64,000 nucleotides of DNA from Hermodice carunculata (GCA_964020975.1 OZ026622.1:87779187-87843186), one strand, 5' to 3'. Positions 48,932-60,648 are shown, numbered from the stretch's first letter. A program made the numbers and translations. Notes: a model not told the origin generated them from the sequence alone.

Positions 48932-49155
48932 CCCTTTCCCCCTTGAATTAGGACTGAGTCAACAGCTTTCCTTGGCATGGGTTGGGCACTAAGTACCCAA
49001 CCCATGCCAAGGAAAACTGTTGACCTGAGGCATGTTATGTCTCATCTTCAATTATCAGTCAAATTGCTTTTCATTACTGTTGAAACAAGCAGAAAACATG
49101 GAAGCAGCCGACATTTGATCAGAAGCTGGTTTTGGCTGGTTTAAGGGGGAAAGGG
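48932..49155 (+). mobile_element. TTAA-flanked palindromic miniature element, intact, CCCTTT subfamily
   Basis: 224 bp, TTAA at 48928-48931 and 49156-49159. Left end CCCTTTCCCCCTTGAATTAG, right end in reverse CCCTTTCCCCCTTAAACCAG. Hairpin arms CAACAGCTTTCCTTGGCATG and CATGCCAAGGAAAACTGTTG. Confidence 0.9.
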
Positions 49156-49488
49156 TTAAATACCATGACATTACAGCACACAGCTTTTGCTTGGCGTGAA
49201 CTTAATCGACACAAAAGTCCTGGTTTGGTTTGTATATATTTACCCCGAAGGATAACATATACAAATTCTTCATAAGAAGGGCTTTCTTTAAATTACCAGC
49301 ATGGTTAGTTATGTCAGTGGTTTTTCCATGGCCCAAGACAGCTTACATCACTAATCAAAACCGTTACCATTAAAGTATATTATAAGCCTGGACTGTACCT
49401 CTCTGTCTGTCTTGAGAGACAGCCCTGAACATGTTGTAGGCAGTTTAAGATACAACTAGAAAAATTTCATTTGCCTTGTCATCAAATC

Positions 49489-50196
49489 AGTCTGTGTGCC
49501 TAAAAAACTTTCACAATTGCCTATTCAATATTTTTTTAACTCCTGCAACAATAACCTATAAATTGAAGTTTGAATGATACCTCTATCTAAATAAATTTTG
49601 CAATTACTCAAAATTTAAATTTTGTGAATTTGCATAATTTGTATAAATTTGAATGCTACAACTTTGGTTCTGATTTCAAGGGATCCAGCTATGTCACCAA
49701 CCTATCAATTGAAGTGGGAATGGTATCTCTATCTGTAATAGTTTGAAGTTATACAAGATATTCTCATAATTTGCATAAATTAAAATGCTACAACTTTGGT
49801 TCATGTTTCATTGAATGTGGCTATGTCACAAACCTATAAATTGAAGTTGGATTGGCACATCTGCTTCTAATAGTTCTGGAGATATTTAACTTTGAATTTT
49901 TTCAAGCACATGTACTCCTAGTTAGCATAATTTAGAAAATGTTATACCTTTTGTTCACCTTCCATAAAATTGGCAGGTGTCACAAACCTTTATGTACAAC
50001 TTAAAATTTTGTGTCTATCTGTAATAGGTTTGAAGAAAGAGAGCTTTTAAAATACTAATCGCCCCCTAATTTGCACAGTTTTTAATATCATGACTTCCAA
50101 ACAATATGACTAACTAACTGACTGACTGACAGACAGACACAAACAAACAAACAAATATTTGCAGGGACCACAAAAGTCTTTGTAGGCACACAGACT
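49489..50196. mobile_element. Inverted-repeat element with AGTCTGTGTGCCTA ends and internal tandem units
   Basis: Left end AGTCTGTGTGCCTAAAAAAC, right end in reverse AGTCTGTGTGCCTACAAAGA. The AT-rich interior holds about four diverged units of roughly 120-130 bp sharing GCTACAACTTTGGTTC, TATGTCACCAACCTAT and TATCTGTAATAGTT, then short CTGA and AAAC runs. No coding capacity. Confidence 0.65.
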
Positions 50197-50289
50197 TAAT
50201 AAAGAATAAAGTATTTGAAGGAAGCGAATAGTCTGTGTGGCAACACAGGCTTAAGGTGGAACCTGCCAGACATGGTACCAAATACTGTA

Positions 50290-50467
50290 CAGTGGTACCT
50301 GCAATTTAAGACCACCCCTAATGCCAGACAAAAGTGGTCACATATGACAGGTGGTCTTTCATTGCAGGTTAATTAACAAAGAAATAAAAGGCCAATGTCT
50401 TGAAAGAGTGGTCTTAAAAACTAATATGGTCTCTCGAGAGAGGTGGTCTTTAGAGCAGGTACCACTG
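50290..50467. mobile_element. Mariner/pogo-type miniature element, 178 bp
   Basis: Flanked by TA. Left CAGTGGTACCTGCAATTTAA, right in reverse CAGTGGTACCTGCTCTAAAG. The interior has GACCACCCCTAATGCC and AGTGGTCACATATGACAGGT as in other copies. Confidence 0.87.
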
Positions 50468-51225
50468 TACTTCACATACCCGAAGCACATTAATTTTGAA
50501 GTAACGTCTTAACAGGCACACACCTCGCTGTAATTGTTTCATCAACTCAGTAATATAATGTATCTCTTTCAACTTTCTGGTTTAGTCTCTTTGCCGCTGT
50601 ACACTTAGCTTGTCCCTCTTGACTGTAATTACCTTAATTTTGATGTATTTTCATTTTTGCTTATTTTACTGACAGCAGAAAACCATGAAAATCACAAAGA
50701 AATATTATTTATTCTGTTTGAGCCTGTATTATCATTTTCTAGAGTGAAAATCAAAAGTAGTAACTCGCTGTAGATCACATGACCTAAACATTGTTAAAAG
50801 TAAATTGCGCCTGCATTAGTGAAGTGATGCACTGACATTTAGACAAAATCAAATGTGTGTGAGCGATGCTTGATTACACGTCACGAGTGACGTGGAATAA
50901 CTGTAATGAACATAAACAAACACAGCAGACCAGGTTGGCATTGAAAGTAGGCCTAGGGCATATGAATGCCCAATTAAACATAGAATAAACAAACTCTTAC
51001 ATGGCTGGAGAGTGAGTTACTATTTTTTTCTCACCAGGGATCGTTGTTGGTGTGGGAAATCTTGAGTGACCTAAGAGACTTAAGATCAAAATTACCAAAA
51101 TGTCATCAAATAAAATAGTGTCAAGGCAAACCTCAGGTAAATTTGAGTTTGATGTGGCATGTGCACCACAAGATACTTTACTTGAAAGGATTCTGATATG
51201 CACTGACAGACAAGCCAACAAGGGG

Positions 51226-51536
51226 GCTGTGACAGTCCTGTGCTCAGCTGACCTTACAGGCACACACTGAAGTGGTCCTGTGGACTTCACAATGATATCC
51301 AGGTCACCTTTGTTTCAGGCTATCACTGGAGCATGACCGGTTAAACACACTTGATCAAGACCCACCTAAGGTACACCCCCACCATGGTTTGAAGTGGACT
51401 TGACTATCAGTTTTGAAGAAGTAAAATATAAATTGTGGATACCAATATATGATTGGACGAATGGACAGACAATGGATGATGTATCAAGACTCATCACATG
51501 AGCTCAGCTGACTGACAACTCAGCTGAGCTAAAAGA
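51226..51536. repeat. Dispersed repeat ending AACTCAGCTGAGCTAAAA
   Basis: Shares GACAGTCCTGTGCTCAG at its left and a GAGCTCAGCTGACTGACAA type right end with the repeat at 25305-27900. The right end contains two nearby CAGCTGA palindromes. Confidence 0.55.
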
Positions 51537-51992
51537 GTATTCTCCAAACTTCAATCATCAGCTTTCAGATGACAGAGCCATCCTTCCATTCAATGAATCC
51601 CATCCAAGCCACTTGAACTTAAAATAAATATCCTGAAACCTGTGCCTCCAGTGTGCATTTCCTGATTCATTCCAAGTGCAAGGTTTGATAAGGTCTAATA
51701 ACAGTTTCATTTGTCAATAATTTCTGATTTATATCCTACCAAGCAATGTTCAGACTTTATTCTCAGCTAACTTCTAATCCAATCCATTTTCCATTTATTG
51801 ACCACTTTAATCAATGTCTTACTTGTCCAAAAAACAAAATAAAAACATATGTTTACTCCAAAATATGCTGCCAGTACCTCTGTTACAGGTTGATGCACTT
51901 TTCTCAATTTATCACACATGAGTAATAATTTTCCCCATACATACAGCTGAATTTATTCCAAAGATTCAAGATCACACTAAAATTTCTCGTAA

Positions 51993-52202
51993 CTCTTTCC
52001 CCCCTTAAACAGGTCAGTGGTCAAATGTCATCTGCTTCAAAGTTTATGACTAATTTCAACTGTGATGGAAAATAGCTTGAATGAAAATTATAGATGAGAT
52101 CTATCAAGATAACATGTCTGAGGTCAACAACTTTCCTTGTTGTGGGCTAGACTAATTGCCTCACCCTCATCAAGGAAAGCTATTGACTCAGTCTTCATTC
52201 AA
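51993..52202 (-). mobile_element. Degraded TTAA-type palindromic element
   Basis: Left end CTCTTTCCCCCCTTAAACAG, middle AGATCTATCAAGATAACATG, hairpin arms AGGTCAACAACTTTCCTTGT and ATCAAGGAAAGCTATTGACT, then TCAGTCTTCATTCAA. Left TTAA has changed to GTAA; the right terminus is lost. Confidence 0.7.
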
Positions 52203-52498
52203 TAGACCTTTTAAGGACCCCAGAGGGCAGCACTTCAGGGTGAACATTTGCATAACAACAAATCCCTTTGAAGTTTTGGATTGGCAAACAGCCAAATTTA
52301 TGCAAATGAACACAGTCAACTGCTGCCATCTGGGGTCCTTAACTGCTCTATTCTGGGGGAATGCGCTGAAAGAGCTTAAATTTGAGTACAAAGATGCCTT
52401 GTCCACAGTCAGTGTTTTTTTTTTCTTTGTTTAAAGCCTGGCCAGTCATGCTGCTAGGACAGCAATGCAAAAACCACTTGCCAAGACTTTGTCCTTAA

Positions 52499-52984
52499 CC
52501 CTTTCCCCTTGATCAAGACTTAATCAATGGCTTTCCTTGGCATGGGTTGGGTGTTAAGGCCCCCCAAAATACAAGTGTGTTTCCCCTAATGGACCAAATT
52601 TTTTTTGGGGGGGGGTGTGTAGGGTACGTAGGCATTATTTTCTTTTAATCATTCCACAGTTTTGGGTAGGTAGGTGTTTTATTTTATTTTTTTTTAATAT
52701 TGAGCTTTTGGGGGGGGGGGGTTGAAGTAAGTTAACAGATGGTCAGTAGGGGGGTTTCAAGATGGGTCGGTGGGGTTAGAGGAAACAAACAATTTTTGGG
52801 GGGGGGGGGCGGGCCTAAGTGCCCAACCCAAGCCAAAATAAGCTGTTGATCTGGGGCATTTTATTTTGATAGGTCTTACCTACCATTCTCATTGAAACTG
52901 ATTTTCGTTACTGCTGAAATTAAAAAAAAATTGAAGATGACAGTTGACCATCAGCCAGTTTTGGCTGATTTAAGAGAGAAAGGG
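52499..52984 (+). mobile_element. TTAA-flanked palindromic element with an insertion at the hairpin tip
   Basis: TTAA at 52495-52498 and 52985-52988. The first arm ends GGCATGGGTTGGGTGTTAA and the second resumes TAAGTGCCCAACCCAAGCCA, with a 258-bp element (52558-52815) between them. Without the insert it is about 225 bp, the family norm. Confidence 0.83.
52558..52815. mobile_element. G-rich miniature element nested in the palindrome tip, TAA target site
   Basis: Starts GGCCCCCCAAAATACAAG and ends CAATTTTTGGG followed by a G run and GGGCC, an imperfect inverted repeat. TAA lies on both sides (52555-52557 and 52816-52818). A three-base TAA duplication with GG-type ends suits PIF/Harbinger miniature elements. 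The interior has several poly-G and poly-T runs. Confidence 0.65.
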
Positions 52985-53162
52985 TTAATGGTGTCAAATG
53001 AATTAAACCCACTTGTAGTTTTTCCTTCCACACATTTATATAAAGGACCAGGGTGCTTTGAAACTAACAATTTGGTTTGATCTTAGTTATTGTTAAGTGG
53101 TCAGAGTTCATCTGCGCTTCCACACTGAATTATTGTCTGGATTGTAACATACCCCAAGGAAC

Positions 53163-53262
53163 ACTCGAAAACAAGAGAGAATGAGACTATGTCCAAGACA
53201 GAATGAGACTATGTCCAAGAGAGAATGAGACTATGTCCAAGAGAGAATGAGACTATGTCCAA
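53163..53262. repeat. Four tandem 22-bp units
   Basis: Units of AGAATGAGACTATGTCCAAG plus GA or AC. Confidence 0.95.
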
Positions 53263-53303
53263 GGGGTGGTCATGGTCTGCTTCCCAAGGATTCCCTGACT
53301 TAA

Positions 53304-53492
53304 CTCTTTCAGTGCCAATCACCTCTAAAGTCGATCTAGCAAAGTCAAACTAGTCTAAATCATAAGGATCTCAAGATTTGTATTCCTCGTAAAAAGACCT
53401 TTCATTCAAGCACCAGCATGCCTATAGTTCCAGAGAAAATATTCCAGGTCAACAGCTTTTCTGGGCATGTATTGGGCACAATGCGCCCATAA
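53304..53492 (-). mobile_element. TTAA-type palindromic element, CTCTTT subfamily, truncated in the hairpin
   Basis: TTAA at 53300-53303, then CTCTTTCAGTGCCAATCACC. It ends just after the first hairpin arm (GTCAACAGCTTTTCTGGGCA, then ATTGGGCACAATGCGCCC), so the break is at or near the tip of the palindrome. Confidence 0.72.
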
Positions 53493-55400
53493 TATTCCAA
53501 AGAGGCAAAATATTACTTAACATTTAGCTTTTTTTTTTTTCTTTACACACAATGATTGCTATAAACAAGTAAACGATCAAGTAAAATGTCAATTATCACT
53601 GCTTGTAAAAATGTGGAAATAACTTTTGATTATTTCTAGTTTCCATGGTGCCAACTGGAGAAATATCCTGAGGGTTTTCTTATCACTTTATTAATTCTTT
53701 GTGGGGTTTTAGGTTTTTCAGTTTGTTTGTTTGTAATTTTGTTTCTACCTTGAATCTATGGTGTGCTTTTTCACTCAAAACTGAAACCTGAAATAAACAT
53801 GAATCATGGAGTATCTACATATATATCTTCCAACAAAGTGTTTTTTCTTTGAAATCTAAAAATAAAACTTGACACATTTAGATCCAAGCATGAGCACAAT
53901 TTCCACGTGTACTTCAGGTGTGACAAAACACAAGCCACTGGTCAGTCTGTCAAGCCAAGAAGGACAGCCAATAGCTGACCATGGAGTGCGCTGCCCACAC
54001 AAGATACAAAGACCAGAGTTTGTCCAGTCGGCCACAAAGACCCAGACCAATATGGAGAAATGAAAATGGCATCATATGCCTGGAGGCTGCAAAGTAGAAC
54101 CCAAAGTACAAGTGCGTGTTGACACACCCTTGTTTAGCTTTCATCGTTGAGATGATGAAAGATAAACAGACTTCGTCAGCCTAGCGAGGAAAAAATGTAA
54201 ATGGACTCGCAGCTCTCCATACAACACAATTGGCCCATCCACAAACAAAAAGCACTGTCTGAGAATAATGCTTCTCAAGCCCTGAGATCATAACATCTTG
54301 AACAGAGCGTTGTTGACCTTGTGCGTTCATTTCCTGATTGGGTCGGACCCTGTGTTAGTCTTCATCTTTCCCATCCGCTAATACAGTAGACTCTCATATT
54401 AGTAATTTTTGTCTGTAAGCAAGGACCCACATACATCCTCCACAAAGTTAGCAAACTTCGAGCTATCTTTGTCAGTAAAGGTTTACTGAGGTGAAATCAC
54501 TCGAGCCATTCGCGGAATTCTTAAGGACCTACTTGCTCAGCCCACCATCAACTTTTATTGGGATGCCATGCTATTCCAACAAGATTGTCATGGCTTGGTA
54601 CACGTTAAAATCTAAACAAAAGTCTCATCTCTCAAGGACATAAGATATCTTTAGAACTGGTATGTTCTTGGGTACTGTGTGACTCTGTCACCAAGTCAAT
54701 ACCTTGCAACAGTAGCCAACAAAAAAACTGATAACTCAGACAGTGCTTGCTCTATATAGCAACAGTCATGAGAGGACACGTAGCTTTTTGTGACCACACT
54801 ATGAAGCTCAAAGGATTCAATTTCCTTGTTCATTTACCTGCAGTGACAGGTCACCTGACGGCCAAACAGCAGCCATTGACACAATGTATTCAATTTTATG
54901 CCAAAATGAAACATATATAGCCCCAAACTCCCACAATGACCTACCATAATTAATCTAAATTAAATGAAAAGTCCTCTTAAGTGGGTGTGTAAACTTGTCT
55001 TTTTTTTTCTTTTCTTTGTTTCTTTTCTTTTCCTGTGTGTATAGCAAATTTGTACTGCTGTGTTAAAAAAATGGCTATGGACTATTTTGTTGCCAAGTTG
55101 CATCATTCTCAAAACGTGTATATACTTTGCTACTGAAAAGGCTCTTATCGCCACAATCTGTTCATTGAGACTTGAGATCTCTTTCCTGTATATCTATGTA
55201 CTCAGAGACGTAAAGTCTCACTGGATGCCCTTTAGAAGTTTTTGATATGCCAACCTTTCTTGTCACCCTGTGTGTAAACAGACAGTGGTCCCAAGCAACC
55301 TCACAGGGACAGGATCTCTTTCCTCCTGGGCGGCTGGTGTTGTAACCTATCCTCACCCTGAAGGTTCTCTACAACACCAGTATCACATGACATACATATA

Positions 55401-55580
55401 CAGTGAAACCTCTTTTGAGAGACCACCCTTAGGGCAGGCCAAAAAGTGGTCACATAAGGCAGGTGGTCTCTCAATGGAGGTATAATAACATGGGAAAGAT
55501 AGCAAAAGGGACATAGTAAACATGGTCTGGAAAGGTAGGTGGTTTTTCAACACAGTGGTCTCTCAAAACAGGTTTCACTG
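55401..55580. mobile_element. Mariner/pogo-type miniature element, 180 bp
   Basis: Flanked by TA. Left CAGTGAAACCTCTTTTGAGA, right in reverse CAGTGAAACCTGTTTTGAGA. Interior GACCACCCTTAGGGCAGGCC and GTGGTCACATAAGGCAGGTG. One of the best-preserved members. Confidence 0.9.
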
Positions 55581-55737
55581 TATAGATAGACGACATCATC
55601 ACTCCATGCAGTCATCCTTAGGTATACATACAACCCTCCCGCAAAATTAAAAGGTAAACACAGACCTCTAATTGCCTTCATTTCTGATAATGTAAGCATC
55701 ATTTGTGCATGTAGGATACAGATCCACTTCGAGGCCT

Positions 55738-55753
55738 TTTTTTTTTTTTTTTA
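55738..55753. repeat. Poly-T tract
   Basis: About 16 T. Low complexity. Confidence 0.9.
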
Positions 55754-56515
55754 AACAAAAAGAGTAGTGTTCCAAATAGCTTTGCCATAAATTGATCAGA
55801 TAACCCTCATGAACAACAATTAGCAGTGGCTCAATTTAGAATATCAAATTTGCAATGCCACCTGATATATTTCTCACAGTCACTAGCCAGAGTATGCTAA
55901 CTATATGTGTCAAAGATGTACATATCCTAGAAACCATGCAATACACATAGTACACATACTATGTGTGTACAAAGTGTTTCCGTACAAACAAAAAATACAA
56001 CATATGCACTGCATGTACATCCATGCATGCGTACGTGTGTACTTCATGTGGAAGCCACAAGACTGAGGAATACAACAAAGAAAATGGGTGGTTTTACTGA
56101 AACATAGTATCAAAAGCACGAGTCCTTTTTGTTTGACATGGAAAGCACTGTCTCAAAAGTTCCATATGGAAAATGCAAGGGATTTTAGTGACCAAAAAGC
56201 GGGAGATCTCCCATTTTATCAGTCAACTTGGAGTCTCTGATGCAGTTCCTTTGTGTCCCAGTTATGTATATTATTTCGTATATCTGCTCAGACTTATGTT
56301 CTTGAGATCTCCTCTAACTCTATATTCTTTGGTGTTTGTGAGACGCTGAACTCACAGGAAATTTAAGTTGTAAAATTCTGTTTAAGTTTAAGTTGGAAAA
56401 CAATCTTCACCAAGAGTCAAATCCAGCATCTCCCAGTCTGCCTATGAAGCAAGAGAGTGAATGATGTTGTCCTTGCCCCTTGAAATCAGAGCATATGGGC
56501 ACTGCACTTCACTAT

Positions 56516-56807
56516 AGTGGTCCCTGTCTCGAGTGACCACTACCCTCAGACACTGCCCACTGTGACAGATCAGCTTACTTACACAGGGCCAGAATTTCGG
56601 CGAGAATCTGAAAATCCATTCTCTTAAAGATTCTCCTAAACTTGTCTTTGTTTAAAAAGAAAATAGTTGACAAAAATCCAAATAGATTCTTGCACAATTT
56701 TGCGAAATTCTGGCCCTGTTACGTAGTACTTTCAATCAAATTTATACGTCTTGGCAGACCATACTCTGGTAATTCCTATGAATTGTCTTTCAAGTTAGGC
56801 TTTACTG
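56516..56807. mobile_element. Mariner/pogo-type element split by a nested insertion
   Basis: Left TAGTGGTCCCTGTCTCGAGT, right in reverse CAGTAAAGCCTAACTTGAAA, TA at both flanks. Interrupted by the element at 56583-56719. A short duplicate of the right end lies at about 56853-56893. Confidence 0.5.
56583..56719. mobile_element. 137-bp miniature element, ACAGGGCCAGAATTTCG ends, TAC target site
   Basis: Left end ACAGGGCCAGAATTTCGG; right end in reverse ACAGGGCCAGAATTTCGC. TAC on both sides (56580-56582 and 56720-56722) looks like a three-base target duplication. Inner repeats GAGAATC and GATTCT suggest further folding. Confidence 0.72.
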
Positions 56808-57347
56808 TACACAAATTATTTATCCCTACACAGGTAACAGTAATGCTTCCTGTGGTAATTCCCATGAGTGGTCTTTTAAGTTAGGCTTCAATGTAAACAA
56901 TTTATCCCTACACAGGTAAAAGTAGTGCTTCCTGTAAGCCATGATGCAAAAAGAATGAAAAAAAAAGCTCTGCACACTTTTTGAAACCTTTGTGAATTAG
57001 TTACGTAACCAGATTTGGTGATATAGTATGCAGGTATATGCATTTAACTCTTTGCAGATCACAAATATCAGATTATATGCTTTGCCTTGTGCTTTAGCAT
57101 ACAGTTCTAGTATTTATGTGCACAGTTCAATATATACATACATACGTAGACTGACACCAATGTGCTTGACCTTTTAGAAAAAATATGACTTAAAATAGGA
57201 TATTACAGAAATACTTGACAATACAATGTATAGCCCAAGTCCAGGGTCCAAAATATCTGAAATTGCATAAAACAAGTTTTCCACACTTGGTTCATTACCC
57301 AAGTAGCACATATAAGACATCTTGCCTATTTCCGATAGTGTGGGGGA

Positions 57348-57368
57348 TGGGGGGGGGGGGGGGGGGGG
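57348..57368. repeat. Poly-G tract
   Basis: About 20 consecutive G. Possible G-quadruplex; length uncertain. Confidence 0.95.
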
Positions 57369-57980
57369 AAGAGGTTGAGGGAAGTCCCACATTGATATCA
57401 AGCTTATTGATCATGGCTGTCAATGTAATCTATACATATTGCCATCGTCTATAAGAGATCACCTGCCTTTTAGGACCACATTTCAGTTCTCTCGTTTTAT
57501 CTTTTTCGATGTTTCTCGGCCTCAAATGAAAGATCATCAGCTATATGTAACACAACTGAACCTGTCCCCAGTGAGTCTTACACAAAAAGAACTACATATA
57601 TTGTATCTGTTTCAAGTTCAAGTTATTGCCACAAAATCCCAAATTTGGGCACTCTGATTTTCAGCAGTAATGTTTCATGTTCGGCAGATCATTGTGGCAC
57701 AGCAAAAGCCCAGTCATCTGTTATTTGTTATGAACTGATGGGCAACTATTGATCTGTCATATCAGTCAAACAAAATGTGCCGCCATGCTGCAAATGTTGC
57801 CATCAAATTACGCCGCTTATCAACTTTTATAGATTGCTTTTTCCTATTCAAGAATAAGTGCTGATATGAATGTTTGCAATCGTGTTTCCTGGAAGCCATT
57901 TCAACATTTCATTCAGCAAATAAATATAAAAATGTATATGACACTTAAAAAAAACAGAAGGCTGTGCTCAGTAGACTTAA

Positions 57981-58212
57981 CCCTTTCCCCCTCAAACCGG
58001 CCAAAACCGTCTGGTGGTCGAATGTCGTCTGCTTCAGTGTTTTCAACTAATTTCAACAGTTATGAAAAACAATTTGACTGAGAAATGTACATGAGACTTA
58101 TCAAGATCACATGCCCCAGGTCAACAGCTTTCCTTTGCATGGGTTGGGCACTTAGTGCCCAACCCATGCCAAGGAAAGCTGTCGACTCAGTCTTAATTCA
58201 AGGGGGAAAGGG
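57981..58212 (-). mobile_element. TTAA-flanked palindromic miniature element, intact reference copy
   Basis: 232 bp, TTAA at 57977-57980 and 58213-58216. Left end CCCTTTCCCCCTCAAACCGG, right end in reverse CCCTTTCCCCCTTGAATTAA. A palindrome at 58121-58185 has two 32-base arms matching at 30 positions around a single base; the left arm starts TCAACAGCTTTCC and ends GGGTTGGGCACT. TTAA target sites and CCC termini are piggyBac hallmarks. No coding capacity, so it would need a transposase supplied elsewhere. The palindrome lies close to one end, leaving about 27 bp between it and the right terminus. Confidence 0.93.
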
Positions 58213-59006
58213 TTAATCATATACATCTTCACCAAGTTTGAAGAGGATCCGCTAAACATTTTTTCTGAGAAAGCCACAGATGTAGACTTTCACACTGGTA
58301 TCGCTTTACTGCGGGGCTATAACACGTCTCTCATTGATCATCATTCTCGCACTTCAAAACTTCATCAAACACTAGGATATGAACATGTAAGCAATGTCAC
58401 TCAGTTAGAATTCTGGTAGAGACCAAGTTATGGTATATCCCCATCATGTTTCAACATGGTGCTAGTAGTTTTGGAGAAGCTGAAATTTTATTTTGTAAAC
58501 TAGAGTGCTATGATAGCAAGCAATCATTGGGATGCCTCCCCCTGCTCACCAAATGTGACAAATTCTAACAAAGTCATCTATTCCTAATAACACTAATGAA
58601 TAAAATTTGAACAAAATCAAATTGAATGTAAATAGGTCAAAGCAACAAAAAATTAGATCATTGTGACTTGAAAAAACAACAAGTTATTTTTCCTTACAAT
58701 GTATCTCAGTACCAACTTAGATAAGAATCCATCTATGCACTTTGAAGATATTGCAGCAATAAACTCAAGATTGACTGTAAATAGGTCACAGTGGCCATAC
58801 AATAACTCACCACATCTAATCAGTCAATCTTTGTCTTAGACATCTCTGTACCAAATTTGAGAAAAATCCATCAGTAGATACAGTAGCTGGAAATGCTCAC
58901 ACTGAGCAGCTCACTGTGTCCCATAAAAAGGTGACAGTAACTTGAAAATCCAATCAGCCAACCTTTTTAAGATGCTACAGGTGGTAACATAGGCAGATAT
59001 ATCTCT

Positions 59007-59044
59007 CACACTCACTCACTCTCACTCACTCACTCACTCACTCA

Positions 59045-59096
<52 letters not shown>
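59007..59096. repeat. Compound microsatellite (CTCA)n-(CA)n
   Basis: CTCA units to 59048, followed by about 24 CA units. Confidence 0.96.
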
Positions 59097-59100
<4 letters not shown>

Positions 59101-59842
59101 CGCACATCTATTTTATTTAAAAATCCAGTTCACTTATTTCGTCCTGCAATTTTTAATAACTATAGTCTGAAAGGATGCTTTTTATATTTTAAAGCTTCCA
59201 GAAGTGTCAGTAAAACAAGTGAAAATTATATACAGGATACCACAGTAACACAAAATACAAATGCACACAAACACTCTCTTTACACTCAATCTATCCGCTT
59301 TATGGTAATACCTAAATTGTTCTCTGGGGTATATGCATTACTGGCATAATAATTCAACAATTTAATACCAAGCAGCAGCCATTAGCAATAATATATACAT
59401 TAGACTACAATGACGTTCATTTTGTATCAATCAATTTCTCAGTGACATACAAAAACAAAAAAAAACAAAAAATACCATCAAATTCTATGAAAGTACGGAT
59501 GAGATGAAGGGAGTAATTGTGAGCTTTGGCAGCGTTCTTTTGCTGTTTTTTGGGAGGATTACAGCAAAGCCTCACATTGCAAATTTTACTTTAAAAACAT
59601 TGTATTCTTTTGAGTTTTGTTGCCTTTATGCTACAGAGGTGAAGTGGTGATGAAAGGCTGAACAAAAGTAATCCTCAGTAACAGGTCAACTCAGCACTGC
59701 TTCCCTGCCCATGCCATCCACATACAGGTATTAATAATCTTCTCGCTATGGAAATTGATCTTTTGTACCTGCCAACTGATTTCCAAATTTATGCCAAAAA
59801 TTGTGTGGACTTTTGTGTCATATTTGGATCAAACCTAACTGT

Positions 59843-59990
59843 CTGAAGACTGAGTCAGTAAGATTCCTCGGTGCACTGCACTCTGAGTACACCAAGGAAT
59901 GTTGTTGACCAATGGACATTCCTCAGTGCACTGCACCCACATTGTACCGAGGAATGTTGTTGACCAATGTTATATTATTCTAAATTACAT
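59843..59990 (+). mobile_element. Very diverged TTAA-type hairpin remnant, arm duplicated
   Basis: GACTGAGTCAGTAAGATTCC, then two copies of a CCTCGGTGCACTGCA / ACCAAGGAATGTTGTTGACC hairpin, then ACATAACTGAAGCAGACCAC. The order matches the family but similarity is weak. Confidence 0.4.
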
Positions 59991-60439
59991 AACTGAAGCA
60001 GACCACATTTACTTCAGATAATACTGCTAATTTTTAACGGAGAAAAAAGTTGCATGTCGATTCACATTCATTTGGTCCCTAAGAGCAATCACATCAGACA
60101 CAATCGCCTTTTCTGTTGTTCCAGCACAATACGAACTGCAGCTCTGTCAGTCTCACTTCAATAGGGAAAAGATCACAGTTCTACAGACAATATTTATGGT
60201 CAACTCTCACTTCTAAACTTTGTTGATACAGTGGATCCCTTCTTACAAGGCCCCCAGAAAGTGAGGCCACCCCCTTGTGTACAGGTCACTTATCCACGCA
60301 GTAAGTGGGCAATTGTCTTGTATTTTCCCCTTGAGAGAAGCAACCCCTTTTAGAAAGTCACATTTCTCATGCACTTGGGTCGCACCTCAAAAGAAATGGA
60401 CCAATATGGTAATACTAAAAATCTTCATGGTTGATATTA

Positions 60440-60648
60440 TATTGAGTCAACAGCTTTCTTCGGTGCAGATTGTGCCCAACCTGTGCCAAGGAAAGATGTT
60501 GACCTGGGGCATACATTTATTATATGTACAATCTACAACTCTTAGCAAAAATGTTTTGCGTTGATGGGAATTTGTTGTGAAAAGATTGAGGTAGACAATA
60601 ATTTACTTCTGGGTGCTTTGGGGCAGGTTTGAGTGGGAAAGAGTTCAA
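60440..60648 (+). mobile_element. Diverged TTAA-type palindromic element
   Basis: TATTGAGTCAACAGCTTTCT, partner GTGCCAAGGAAAGATGTTGA, then CCTGGGGCATACA and a right end GTGGGAAAGAGTTCAA. The left terminus is lost. Confidence 0.6.

Noticed and set aside
53869-54144. Open frames on both strands of a mixed-composition stretch
   Set aside because: No splice-bounded coding pattern or protein resemblance; both strands are open, which argues for chance.
58121-58185. Internal palindrome considered as a microRNA precursor
   Set aside because: The loop is a single base and the stem is too perfect and transposon-borne; a hairpin-siRNA source is possible but not a typical microRNA.
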